This document shows, piece after piece, positions 23,446-34,727 of a stretch of 64,000 nt of DNA. The first letter of the stretch is position 1, and each line of letters opens with the position of its first letter. Under the pieces are notes generated by a model. That model was not told the origin of the DNA, searched no databases, and saw only the letters and a list, made by a program, of their open reading frames with translations. The stretch spans positions 682,001 to 746,000 of the forward strand of contig JBAJFG010000258.1 of NCBI GenBank assembly GCA_037903475.1, given 5' to 3'. A program made the translations under genes and the position numbers. Source of the DNA: Ancylostoma caninum (lineage: Eukaryota > Nematoda > Chromadorea > Rhabditida > Ancylostomatidae).

Positions 23446-23779
23446 AAAAATCTATGAAACATGCCTTTTATGATAAAGGCTGCAAATAATAGTGATTCTT
23501 CAGCACACATACTTATTAATATCAAATTTACACAATTCTTACCATTTATTTATTTCTCAAACATTGGTGCAAACGGGCTCGATAAGTACAGACCATGAAA
23601 GGAATTTTTAACTCTGAATTCAATGGAGACGATGGAACAGTTCGGAAATAAGAGTAGAGAAGAGAACATTCAAAATTCCTTCCCCCCCCCCCCCGAGAGT
23701 GTTTCGCCGAATTTCCTAAACTATCTCATTAAATAAGTAGCAATCCTGTATAAGTCTACTTTTGATCGTTTATTTCTAC

Positions 23780-23905
23780 TAGCTCCCCTTCGGGACGCCA
23801 GAAAGTGGGGTGGGGCAGCCCCTTGGGACATGTGCAAACGCTTCACACTTGCCAAATCTCTAGAAAATTGATAAAGAAGCAGAACCAATCTTCCAATGGG
23901 CTAAA
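23780..23905 (+). repeat. Minisatellite flank repeat, copy 1
   Basis: CCCCTTCGGGACGCCAGAAAG, then GGGCAGCC, then GTGCAAACGCTTCACAC match the reverse complement of 32285-32400. Both lie on the same side of a 60-bp minisatellite array, so flank and array were copied together. Confidence 0.6.
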
Positions 23906-23976
23906 ACATGAAGTCCTTCTTAAGAGTTGAGTATGAGCATGAGAAGTTCGTTCTCCATCGTATGGCGTATTCGTGC

Positions 23977-24420
23977 GTATTCCTCACTACCGGGCTAACG
24001 CAGACGCGTTCTCCATCGGCGGAACTGTATCCTGCCGTTCCCCACACTATTGGACAAGGCAAAATCGTATCCTAGTGTTTTCCAGACTACTGGGCCGCAG
24101 CGGGCCCTTCCTCCATCAGAGCGCCCGTATTCTGGCGCCTTCCTCACAGTTAGGACAAGCCGGATCCGTTCTCCAGGGGCGGGTTCGCATCCTGGCTCTC
24201 AATACTATCGGACTCAAGTGAACCCGTATCCTGACGTTCTCCACACGACTGGGCCACGGGGGGCCCTTTCTCTATCGGTGGACCTATTCTGACGTCCTTC
24301 ACACCACTGGGCCACAGTGGGCCCTTTCTCCATCTGTGGACCTGGATCTCGGTGTCCCCTGCACCATTGGGCCACGGCGGGCCTTTTCTCCGTCGGTGGA
24401 CCGGTATCCTGGCGTCCTCC
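23977..24420 (+). repeat. 60-bp minisatellite, outer diverged block
   Basis: Seven or so eroded units of the family GGCGTTCCCCACACNACTGGGCCACGGCGGGCCCTTTCTCCATCGGTGGACC (shown in pieces: GGGCCCTTTCTCCATC, GGTGGACCTG). It is continuous with the main array apart from the element at 24421-25010. Confidence 0.85.
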
Positions 24421-25010
24421 ACGAGAAATGCCGTTTGCACAACCGTGCCTGGCTGCCCTATCATTGATTTACATGTTTTGTCAGGATATAAACGAGCTGC
24501 AAGTGATAACAGCTAGCATGGCTATATAAGCGAAGGAGAAGGGTAAGTATCATTCAAATGCAGGGAAGAAGAACCGACACGGCGGGGATGTAGCGTCAAT
24601 AAGCCTACATAGCAGTTCAGCAGCCAGCAGGTTTCAGCGCATGGAGGGTGTATTTCTAGGGCTAGCAGTCATAGACACATAACCAAGCGAGACAATCGTT
24701 TTAACCATCTTTGGTTTCGTGATTAACGCCTTATGCGTCCCAGCCTAGAATGATTTTGCTTCCCCACTACTGAACGCTTGCGCACTCTTCCTGTGGCGGA
24801 GCCAAGTAGTGGGAAAAGAAGAATCTCGAAATTTGGAAATCCTTTGCAGAGATATAAGTAATCGCTTCAAGGTGGCTTCATTCCGAAGAACATGTTCAAC
24901 CGCTCAAGTCGGCAGTCAGTGAACGGATGAAGGATTACTATGAATCCAGCATAACAAATGTGAATGATAAGAGGGCAGCCAGGCACGGTTGTCCAAACGG
25001 CTTATCTCGT
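24421..25010. mobile_element. 590-bp TIR element inserted in the minisatellite
   Basis: Ends match in inverted orientation over about 40 bp: ACGAGAAATGCCGTTTG and CAACCGTGCCTGGCTGCCCT at the left, their complements at the right. The repeat resumes directly on both sides (GGCGTCCTCC and CCCCCACACC). The interior has no coding capacity and the family is unknown. Confidence 0.7.
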
Positions 25011-28000
25011 CCCCCACACCATTGGGCCACAGCGGGCCCTTTCTCCATCGGTGGACCCGTGTTCTGGCGCCCCCCACACCAGTGGGCCACGGGGGACCCT
25101 TTCTTTATCGGTGGACCCGCATCCTGGCGTCCTCCGCACCATTAGGCCCTGTCGGGCCCTTTCTCTATCGGTGGACCCGTTCTGACGTCCTTCACACCAC
25201 TGGGCCACAGTGGGCCCTTTCTCCATCGGTGGACCTGGATCTCGGTGTCCCCCACACCATTGGGCCACAGTGGGCCCTTTCTCCATCGGTGGACCCGCAT
25301 CCTGGCGTCCCCCGCACCATTAGGCCCTGTCGGGCCTTTTCTCCATCGCTGGACCCTTGTCATGGCGTTCCCCACAGCACTGGGCCATGGCGGGCCCTTT
25401 CTCCATCGGTGGACCTGTGTCATGGCGTTCCCCACAGCACCGGGCCATTAGGCCCTGTCGGCCCTGTCGGGCCTTTTCTCCATCGCTGGACCCGTATCTT
25501 GGCGTTCCCCGCAGCACTGGGCCATGGCGGGCCCTTTCTCCATCGGTGGACCTGTGTCATGGCGTTCCCCACAGCATTGGGCCATGGCGGGCCTTTTCTC
25601 CATCGCTGGACCCTTGTCATGGCGTTCCCCACAGCACTGGGCCATGGCGGGCCCTTTCTCCATCGGTGGACCTGTGTCATGACGTTCCCCACAGCACTGG
25701 GCCACGGCGGGCCTTTTCTCCATCGGTGGACCGGTATCCTGGCGTCCGCAACACGGCTGGGCCACGGGGGACCCTTTCTTTACCGGTGGACGCGCATCCT
25801 GGCGTCCCCCGCACCATTGGGCCCTGTCGGGCCTTTTCTCCATCGCTGGACCCGTATCTTGGCGTTCCCCACAGCATTGGGCCATGGCGGGCCCTTTCTC
25901 CATCGGTGGACCTGTGTCATGGCGTTCCCCACAGCACTGGGCCATGGCGGGCCCTTTCTCCATCGGTGGACCTGTGTCATGACGTTCCCCACAGCACTGG
26001 GCCACGGCGGGCCTTTTCTCCATCGGTGGACCGGTATCCTGGCGTCCGCCACACGACTGGGCCACGGAGGACCCTTTCTTTACCGGTGGACGCGCATCCT
26101 GGCGTCCCCCGCACCATTAGGCCCTGTCGGGCCTTTTCTCCATCGCTGGACCCTTGTCATGGCGTTCCCCACAGCACTGGGCCATGGCGGGCCCTTTCTC
26201 CATCGGTGGACCTGTGTCATGGCGTTCCCCACAGCACCGGGCCATTAGGCCCTGTCGGCCCTGTCGGGCCTTTTCTCCATCGCTGGACCCGTATCTTGGC
26301 GTTCCCCGCAGCACTGGGCCATGGCGGGCCCTTTCTCCATCGGTGGACCTGTGTCATGGCGTTCCCCACAGCATTGGGCCATGGCGGGCCTTTTCTCCAT
26401 CGCTGGACCCTTGTCATGGCGTTCCCCACAGCACTGGGCCATGGCGGGCCCTTTCTCCATCGGTGGACCTGTGTCATGACGTTCCCCACAGCACTGGGCC
26501 ACGGCGGGCCTTTTCTCCATCGGTGGACCGGTATCCTGGCGTCCGCAACACGGCTGGGCCACGGGGGACCCTTTCTTTACCGGTGGACGCGCATCCTGGC
26601 GTCCCCCGCACCATTGGGCCCTGTCGGGCCTTTTCTCCATCGCTGGACCCGTATCTTGGCGTTCCCCACAGCATTGGGCCATGGCGGGCCCTTTCTCCAT
26701 CGGTGGACCTGTGTCATGGCGTTCCCCACAGCACTGGGCCATGGCGGGCCCTTTCTCCATCGGTGGACCTGTGTCATGGCGTTCCCCACAGCACTGGGCC
26801 ATGGCGGGCCCTTTCTCCATCGGTGGACCTGTGTCATGACGTTCCCCACAGCACTGGGCCACGGCGGGCCTTTTCTCCATCGGTGGACCGGTATCCTGGC
26901 GTCCGCCACACGACTGGGCCACGGAGGACCCTTTCTTTACCGGTGGACGCGCATCCTGGCGTCCCCCGCACCATTAGGCCCTGTCGGGCCTTTTCTCCAT
27001 CGCTGGACCCTTGTCATGGCGTTCCCCACAGCACTGGGCCATGGCGGGCCCTTTCTCCATCGGTGGACCTGTGTCATGGCGTTCCCCACAGCACCGGGCC
27101 ATTAGGCCCTGTCGGCCCTGTCGGGCCTTTTCTCCATCGCTGGACCCGTATCTTGGCGTTCCCCGCAGCACTGGGCCATGGCGGGCCCTTTCTCCATCGG
27201 TGGACCTGTGTCATGGCGTTCCCCACAGCATTGGGCCATGGCGGGCCTTTTCTCCATCGCTGGACCCTTGTCATGGCGTTCCCCACAGCACTGGGCCATG
27301 GCGGGCCCTTTCTCCATCGGTGGACCTGTGTCATGACGTTCCCCACAGCACTGGGCCACGGCGGGCCTTTTCTCCATCGGTGGACCGGTATCCTGGCGTC
27401 CGCAACACGGCTGGGCCACGGGGGACCCTTTCTTTACCGGTGGACGCGCATCCTGGCGTCCCCCGCACCATTGGGCCCTGTCGGGCCTTTTCTCCATCGC
27501 TGGACCCGTATCTTGGCGTTCCCCACAGCATTGGGCCATGGCGGGCCCTTTCTCCATCGGTGGACCTGTGTCATGGCGTTCCCCACAGCACTGGGCCATG
27601 GCGGGCCCTTTCTCCATCGGTGGACCTGTGTCATGGCGTTCCCCACAGCACTGGGCCATGGCGGGCCCTTTCTCCATCGGTGGACCTGTGTCATGACGTT
27701 CCCCACAGCACTGGGCCACGGCGGGCCTTTTCTCCATCGGTGGACCGGTATCCTGGCGTCCGCCACACGACTGGGCCACGGGGACCCTTTCTTTATCGGT
27801 GGACGCGCATCCTGGCGTCCCCCGCACCATTGGGCCCTGTCGGGCCTTTTCTCCATCGCTGGACCCGTGTCATGGCGTTCCCCACAGCACTGGGCCATGG
27901 CGGGCCCTTTCTCCATCGGTGGACCTGTGTCATGGCGTTCCCCACAGCACTGGGCCACGGCGGGCCTTTTCTCCATCGGTGGACCGGTATCCTGGCGTCC

Positions 28001-28531
28001 GTCACACGACTGGGCCACGGGGGACCCTTTCTTTACCGGTGGACGCGCATCCTGGCGTCCCCCGCACCATTGGGCCCTGTCGGGCCTTTTCTCCATCGCT
28101 GGACCCGTATCTTGGCGTTTCCCACAGCACTGGGCCATGGCGGGCCCTTTCTCCATCGGTGGACCTGTGTCATGGCGTTCCCCACAGCACTGGGCCATGG
28201 CGGGCCCTTTCTCCATCGGTGGACCTGTGTCATGACGTTCCCCACAGCACTGGGCCACGGCTGGCCTTTTCTCCATCGGTGGACCGGTATCCTGGCGTCC
28301 GCCACACGACTGGGCCACGGGGGACCCTTTCTTTACCGGTGGACGCGCATCCTGGCGTCCCGCGCACCATTGGCACTATCGGGCCTTTTCTCCATCGCTG
28401 GACCCGTATCTTGGCCTTCCCCACAACACTCGCCACGGCGGGCCCTTTCTCCATCTGTGGACCCGTATTTCGGCGTCCGCTGCACTATTGGGCCACGGCA
28501 GGCCCTTTCTCATCGCTGGTCCCGTATCCGT
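25011..28531 (+). repeat. Main 60-bp minisatellite with higher-order repeats
   Basis: The basic unit is 60 bp (for example 25621-25680, beginning GGCGTTCCCCACAGCACTGG and ending GGTGGACCTGTGTCAT). Variant units (TGGCGTCCCCCGCACCATTG; ACCCTTTCTTTACCGGTGGA) recur in a fixed order, giving higher-order blocks offset by 797 bp (from about 25320 to 26117) and 857 bp (26117 to 26974). The 60-bp difference is one extra monomer. Units are a multiple of 3 and lack stops in several frames, so long ORFs (up to 693 codons) appear on both strands; I regard them as repeat artefacts. Confidence 0.95.
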
Positions 28532-28539
28532 ATATAGTT

Positions 28540-31000
28540 GATTGGATACACAATGTCATGCCTTCATATTCAGAGGCTTTTACTCTTTGTTAGAGCAGAA
28601 GCTTTCTCGAAAGGAACGGATGTCGTGACTACACAGTCGCTGCGAGAATTCAGCAGTGAATGCGGCAATAGCACCCACCAGATGAGGCGACCACCTAGGT
28701 CCAGCCTCCCCTAAGCTTCCGAGACGCTGCAGCTCTCACAACACCCGTCCGTTTCTTCCTGCAAGTGCACACAGCGTCGCAACAGTGGAAGGCTGGTTTT
28801 CCTGCTGCGTATATTGTGCAGCCTGAAAGCTCGTAAACGCTCCCTCACTCCCATGCGGCGAGACCGCCAGCGAAGGTGATGAAACCACTATCTCGTGCAT
28901 GCGGGAGAGCCAGCAGTGACGTAATCGCGAGTCCCGAAGCGAACGTGTCTGCGTCCATGGAAATCGGCCATTTCGTCACACAGTCGCGCCTCAAGATTGC
29001 GGTGTCTATGAGTGCCGCCCCGTATCTCTAACCGCTCTAGCCCCCTTACGGCGCTTTGTTTAATAGATAAGATCGAAATTCTGAAGCAAAATTCCAAGCC
29101 AGGACGCCGCTTCGCAGAGCTTTGCCTTGGACCCGTGGTATGCTAAAGCCATATACTCCTGAGTCAACTGAACAATTTCGTCTAGCTTGGCAGATGACAA
29201 GGCAATAAGTTTCTAAGAATCTGCATATTTCACTCTTCATTAAAACTCAAGCAAGATGTTCTGTGAATGGTGCACTGGAATAAAATGCCTTTTCTATGAC
29301 TCCGTTTGCTGCAGCAAGGCTTGGAGACAATCTCGAGCAACCTCTTTTCCCTTCAGAATACGTACTCTTTGTGATTGTAATGCAGAATGAGTGATGATTA
29401 AATATCCTGAAGAAGGAATGTGTCGGAGAATTCACGATGGAATGTTACTCGAAGCTTCAATTCTGCTCATCCGTGCCTCAACATAAAAGCTGATCATGAA
29501 CATTACATCGACGTGTCTCTTGTGGTAATGCATTACTGTGATGTTACAAAAGGCAAAATGCAGTTAATTATGAATTATGCAGTGTTCAACATTAGGAAAG
29601 TATATAGTATATAGGCTCAAACAGTGAACTTTTAATGCAACAATTTCCAAATATCCTTTTGGTGCGGCTCGATTTTCGGAGGAAAAAACTTCGAAAAATG
29701 TATCGAACGACGCATAAAAAACCTGCACTAAAATAAGGCGCGAAATGGCACAGGAAATATTTTCATGTTTCGACTTATCCTCATATTTTCATAACAACCT
29801 AAGAATAATCTCGTTCTATGTCACCAACTAGCCAAAGCATTCTGTGCTTATGCGGGGGCTCATCAAGGGTTGAATATTCGAACAACTATATTCTGAGACT
29901 TGAGTTTGAGGCTCAGGATAGGAAAGGCTTAATTATCCAGTATAAAATGGGCCAGATTCGTGTACTACAAAGAATGTCCATTAGCCAGACTTTCCGAAAG
30001 TAGATGTCGTAGCTTATTCGTTGAAGAAGACTCCGAACCGTCTCCCTTCTACCTCCCACTTACTTGAGAGCTTGTATTCGGATAGATCTGCAGGATACAA
30101 TATGCAAACACTCTAGCACACCCACGCATGCACTCATGAAGATAACTGCGCGCTGACAAAGTTATGGATCGTTCCAACACTTCATGGACAGAGAGTCCAT
30201 CCCCTGTATCGATCTGCGTCTCAGGGCAGGAGCAGTTTGGTCTCTAGTTAGCCCATACCCGCCACCAGCGGACGCGGTACGAGGCCAACTAACCAGCCGG
30301 GAACCTTTGTGTGAGGGAGGTGTGTGACAGAAGTAGTAAGTAAGGAATAGTAAAGATCATGGCTAATACAGCTTCGAAAAACACTACACCAGTGTCTTGA
30401 TATCTGAATCAGGATCCTCCGAAATTCATAGATGTGTGCTCCTTATACCGCTGTGCCGCTCATTGTGCTTATTCTCTCTAACAAAGACCCGTGTTGCGCG
30501 GATTTTCTGAGGGCCAGACGTGAAAGTCCGTTCTGCGTCCCTGCTATCCTTCATCATTCGACGAAAATGGCTGACAATAGCAAATGTAGAGGCACAGACG
30601 ATGTGCGAATGGCGGAATGATAAATACAGTCAGCAATGATGAAAGTGAGAGGCTTAGACAGCGTTTTCAGGGTTTTGCGGCGGGGCTCTCCGATGGCTAT
30701 CTCGAGCCCTCCGGGCGAGACCGTGTTTACAACAATTTGCCTTTGCATAGCAGCAGTGTACAGAGCAGAGTAGCCCATCGTCTGGCGTTTTGTAACTGGT
30801 TGCAGATTATAACGACCCTCACATCGTTAGCTCCGATCTGTGTCTGCTTTAACGAGCCATAATTCCTGCATTTTCATTTTTCATTTTTTCTATGACTCAC
30901 TCCCGTGTCAGTCTGCACACGCCCATTCCATAACCATAACAATTTCACTAGTAGCTAATTCTTCCAGAGGAAGTGCCTTCTCTGTACCGTCATCTCTTTA
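28540..31000. other. No gene recognised
   Basis: Only short ORFs. A piece of the GGACCCGCTTCGCAG-type repeat lies at 29098-29140. Confidence 0.45.
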
Positions 31001-31002
31001 TC

Positions 31003-31095
31003 GTTATCATTGCCATCTCATTACCAATATCATTACCATCATATGGCATTATCATTGCGGTTATCATCGTCATTACCGTTGTTGTTAGTGTTGTT
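31003..31095 (+). repeat. ATCATT/CATTACC simple repeat
   Basis: Low-complexity ATCATTACC-like run. It explains the very hydrophobic ORF (31.0-31.3 kb), which I do not accept as a membrane protein. Confidence 0.6.
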
Positions 31096-31108
31096 AAAAG
31101 AAAGATAA

Positions 31109-31132
31109 AGTTTGATTGCCCAAGTTTGAGGT
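31109..31132 (+). ncRNA. SL1-like sequence followed by GT
   Basis: 22 bases match the nematode spliced leader SL1 at 19 positions, with the last 12 (CCCAAGTTTGAG) perfect and followed at once by GT, as at an SL RNA donor. There is no Sm-type AATTTTTGG downstream and no tandem 5S/SL arrangement, so it may be an SL RNA pseudogene fragment or chance. Confidence 0.25.
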
Positions 31133-31494
31133 ATCGGCGCAGAAGTAATCCCTCGTGGCAGCCAACAACTAAGGCGAGCTTTAACCGAAATCCCGATACA
31201 GATTATTATGGCACAACATACTACAACATCCTCGTAGGATCCTACGAATGTCGTGGAGGGTCCCGTAGCAATTGGTTCACTCGGAATAGACTGTTGCCGC
31301 ACGTCTAATTGAGGCCTCACGGGGATTGTGCAGACTTAGGGTCCGCCTTTGTCATCAGGAAGGGCAATGCAATCAAAATAATGCAACTGATCAAAATTTC
31401 TATATATTTCCTAACTTTCTTCTGACACTCTCGAAATTTACAGGAAGTGTGGGTGCACTCATGACGTTACGTGTGCCGGGCCTTGCACTTCAAA

Positions 31495-31815
31495 AAAAAA
31501 ACACCGAGATAGGTGTCCATCAATCGAAAAAGGGTCCGCCGTAGCCCAGTGGTGCGGAAACGCTAGGACACGGGAGCACGGATGGAGACTGTTTCCGCAA
31601 GAGGCCCATTAGTTGGGAAAAAACCAGGATGCGAGTGCAGAAATAAAGAGTGGGTCCGGCGTGATCCGATAGCGGAGGAAACGCTAGCATACGGGCGCTA
31701 GGATAAAGAATGGGCCCGCGGTGGCCCAGTAGTGGGGAAAGCGCCAGGATATAGGTCCACGGGTAGAATTGGGTCTCGCGTAGCCCGATAGTGAAGAAAC
31801 GTCAAGATGCACACA
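31495..31815 (-). repeat. Inverted, diverged copy of the 60-bp minisatellite
   Basis: About five units read as the complement of the main array (GGTGGCCCAGTAGTGGGGAA, GCGCCAGGATATAGGTCCAC). The related flank lies beyond it at 32285-32400, again inverted. Confidence 0.75.
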
Positions 31816-31819
31816 TGCC

Positions 31820-33490
31820 AAGTAAACTATTAAAAGTAAAGTATGTAAAGTAGAGGTGCGCTATGCGTTCATTCTGTCTTAGTCGACCACCTCTACTTCC
31901 TCCCAGTATAAGAAAGCAGGAGCTCCTCAGTTGGATTGTCTCAGTAACATGAAGCTTGAATCATTTCAGGTGAATATTCTCACTGCATTGATGCACTGAA
32001 ATGTGGCACTAAAGCCATCGGAAAGATATTCCCGTAAGTTGGGAGTGGCTGGTCATAACGGGTCCATAAGTGTGGAAGAAATTTGACAAAAACAGTAGGT
32101 AGTATTATTGCCGGAGAATAGCTTTACGTGTAGATGCGTGATTAGGAATCTGCAGGCAAGGCTAGAATCACGAGAAGACTGAAAGACCACTCTTGGCGTG
32201 GCAGCCAGACTGGTAGAATATACGCAATTCATAAAGAGGATTTCGTTTTTGAGCTCAGATAATGATTAGTTTTGCTTATTTCTCAGTTTTCCAAGCAATT
32301 CGCATGTGTGAAGCTTTTGCACATACATCAAGTGGCTGCCCGCTCCACTTTCTAGCGTCCCGAAGGGGCGCGAGTTCTAAACATCATGCTGGCTAGAGCG
32401 CGGTATCTTACTAATCTACCGCCGTTCAGAATTATTCCCGCTTTCGTAGCTCCTTGCGAGCAGTTGTTACTAGAATTGCAAATAATACTTATAATTACCA
32501 CTGATTATCTATGGGACTAGATCCTTCCACGCTCATAATAAGTGCGGCGGTAGGAGCCAAGTATCCTGCGCGTCAGTCCGACTATTGTAATGCCCATGTG
32601 TATTCTGTATGTATATATTATGTATAGTGTGACGGTTCAGACGTGGTATTGAGCTATATATTGTCTACCATGTGAGTATTTAATTGCGGCGCCAAAAAAA
32701 ACACATAAAAGCTAGTTTGAAATGACAATGCTAAAATTCAAAGTTGGTCGAAGTGGGGATCGGTTCAATTAGCCTTGATTTCCAGGTAATTAAGTTAGCA
32801 GATCCTAGACAGCGAAAAACAACTGCTTTATTCCTCCAATAACTGTTTTATTTCTCATCTTTCTCATAGCCTAAAAGGGGCTGATGCGTTCAAGGTTTAT
32901 GCCCTGTGGTACAGAGAGCACGCACTCGGCAGCTGCTGGAGGATGGCCGTCCAACCCCAAATATGGCAGTTTCGACATGGGTCAGAAATCCCGCTCGTCG
33001 ACACGTGGGCTGAAAGACTCTGCTGTGCTGAGAAATAATTGGAAAGAATGAGATAGTTAAGTAGAATTCCTGCATGGCCCAGCTGCAGCGAGTAGATAAT
33101 GCTAAGAAGCAAAAAATCTCCACTCAACAACATAAAATCATCCTGCTCTACGACAGATCAGGTCTCACACTATGAACTTTGTTAAACCGGTTATTTCAAA
33201 AGGCTAATGACTTTAATGAGAAGTTCAACGTTGCTCTAAAGGAAAAGCAACTTTTACGTTCTTTTTGAAATCATGCAAGTGTGAAAAATTGGTTGCTTTG
33301 CCACTTTGCCACTTGACACGGATTCTTCATTTGCAATGCGTGAAATTCAGAAGGATTTGATTTTCTTAGAAAGCGAGGTTTTTTTAGGAACGAAAAGGCG
33401 CACTCGAATGCATGTATAAACTTTACTCGATAGTGGAAATTGGAGGAAAAACGAATGATTCAGGAAGACCTTGGAACTCATTGCACGAGC
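31820..33490. other. No gene; contains flank repeat copy 2 (32285-32400)
   Basis: GTGTGAAGCTTTTGCAC, GGCTGCCCGCTCCACTTTC and GTCCCGAAGGGG are the complement of 23780-23905. The remainder shows nothing I can support. Confidence 0.5.
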
Positions 33491-33499
33491 AGAGATGTA

Positions 33500-33770
33500 C
33501 AGTGGACGGCAATGGAGGTGGCCCATCTGCGGCCTCAAGAAGGACGCCACGCAACCGCATCGCGCGCGCTGGGATCGGTGTCGTGTGCCGTCAGAATGCT
33601 ATTTCTAAGCTTTTTTCTTCCCGATTTGGTCAAAAATGCTTGAAATCGGGTAGAAAAGCTGCTAGAAATAGCATAACACTAGCAGAAAACATCGGTTACG
33701 CCACACGCGGCGCGGTTGCGCGACGTCCTTGTCGAGGCCGCAAATGGGCCACCACCATTGCCGTCCACTG
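33500..33770. mobile_element. 271-bp hairpin MITE, copy 2
   Basis: TA on both sides, the same TIR CAGTGGACGGCAATGG, the same length and high similarity throughout to 22439-22709. The arms here pair even better (CCATTGCCGTCCACTG is perfect). Confidence 0.85.
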
Positions 33771-34477
33771 TACAATGAAGCAGTTATTCTGTTATCCCCC
33801 ATCTATATTCTATGTCCGCTATCGACTATCGTTCGTTCATGAAAATGTTTATGGAAGGAGTTTTAGCCAACCTGCAAAAGGTCATGCCAGTACAGTGAAT
33901 GGCCGAGAATACCCATCTCTGCTCCTCTGGTCTAACTCTGAAAGCGCGCAAATGGTCATTCCTGGAGACAACGGCGTTTTGCAGACCTTCTATTAGTGAA
34001 CTCAATTTTTCCTGATCTTAATTGAAAAAGGCCCTTCGTGACTGGTGCAAAATACGCGAATTGCACAAAAGAAGACATTTTTGTGCGAAGCAGCGCTTTT
34101 GGCGAAAATGCAAGGCTTCGTTAGTGGGCGCTATGGAGTGCGCGCGGTGCGGTCCCGAAGCGATCGTGGAGTCACGTGAGCGCGCCTCGCCGTTGAAATG
34201 TTAGATTTCTTAATCATTTGTGCTTCTGCTTCTGTGGAGTGCGTGATTTTATGGTTTTGAAGTGAGGCACTCGTCAAAATCAATTGTGCTCATGCACGTT
34301 TAGCTCTCTTGACGTCTCACTTTCCCTACTATGATCTCTCTTCTCTTCCTATGCCCATTTTAGTGATTACATCGTTATGCTCATGCACTATGTTCCCTGT
34401 TTCTAATGATTCTCTTGAATGTGAACATCACTTTTGTGAATACTGCAGATTACTTTTTCACGGGTGGATTGACAATT

Positions 34478-34640
34478 GCATCGCATGCGCAGTGTAGTTG
34501 TCAATCTGAAGCAACTCTTTGATTTCTAAGTAGTCAAATGATTTTGGAAAATCCTTTTTGAATAGGAATTCGTTCGCTTGTTATGTGGCGACGACCATTG
34601 CATCGCGTGCGCAGTGCAGTTGTCAATCTGAAGAAACATG
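34478..34640 (+). repeat. 42-bp direct repeat, 119 bp apart
   Basis: CATTGCATCGCATGCGCAGT followed by TTGTCAATCTGAAG occurs at 34478 and again at 34597 with two substitutions. It lies just upstream of the gene that starts at 34728, so it could belong to its 5' region. Confidence 0.7.
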
Positions 34641-34727
34641 ATGATTTTCGAGAATCGGTTTTGTTGGATGCAGAGCATGATTTATTTTAGTGCATGTTTC
34701 TTTATTTCAGGATCGCTGTGGTGTCGA

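Noticed and set aside
24989..28593. Long overlapping ORFs (up to 693 codons) on both strands
   Set aside because: The 60-bp unit is a multiple of three without stops, so every frame stays open; no start, splice or coding bias separates one frame.
30973..31308. Highly hydrophobic ORF that looks like a membrane segment
   Set aside because: It is produced by an ATCATT/CATTACC simple repeat.
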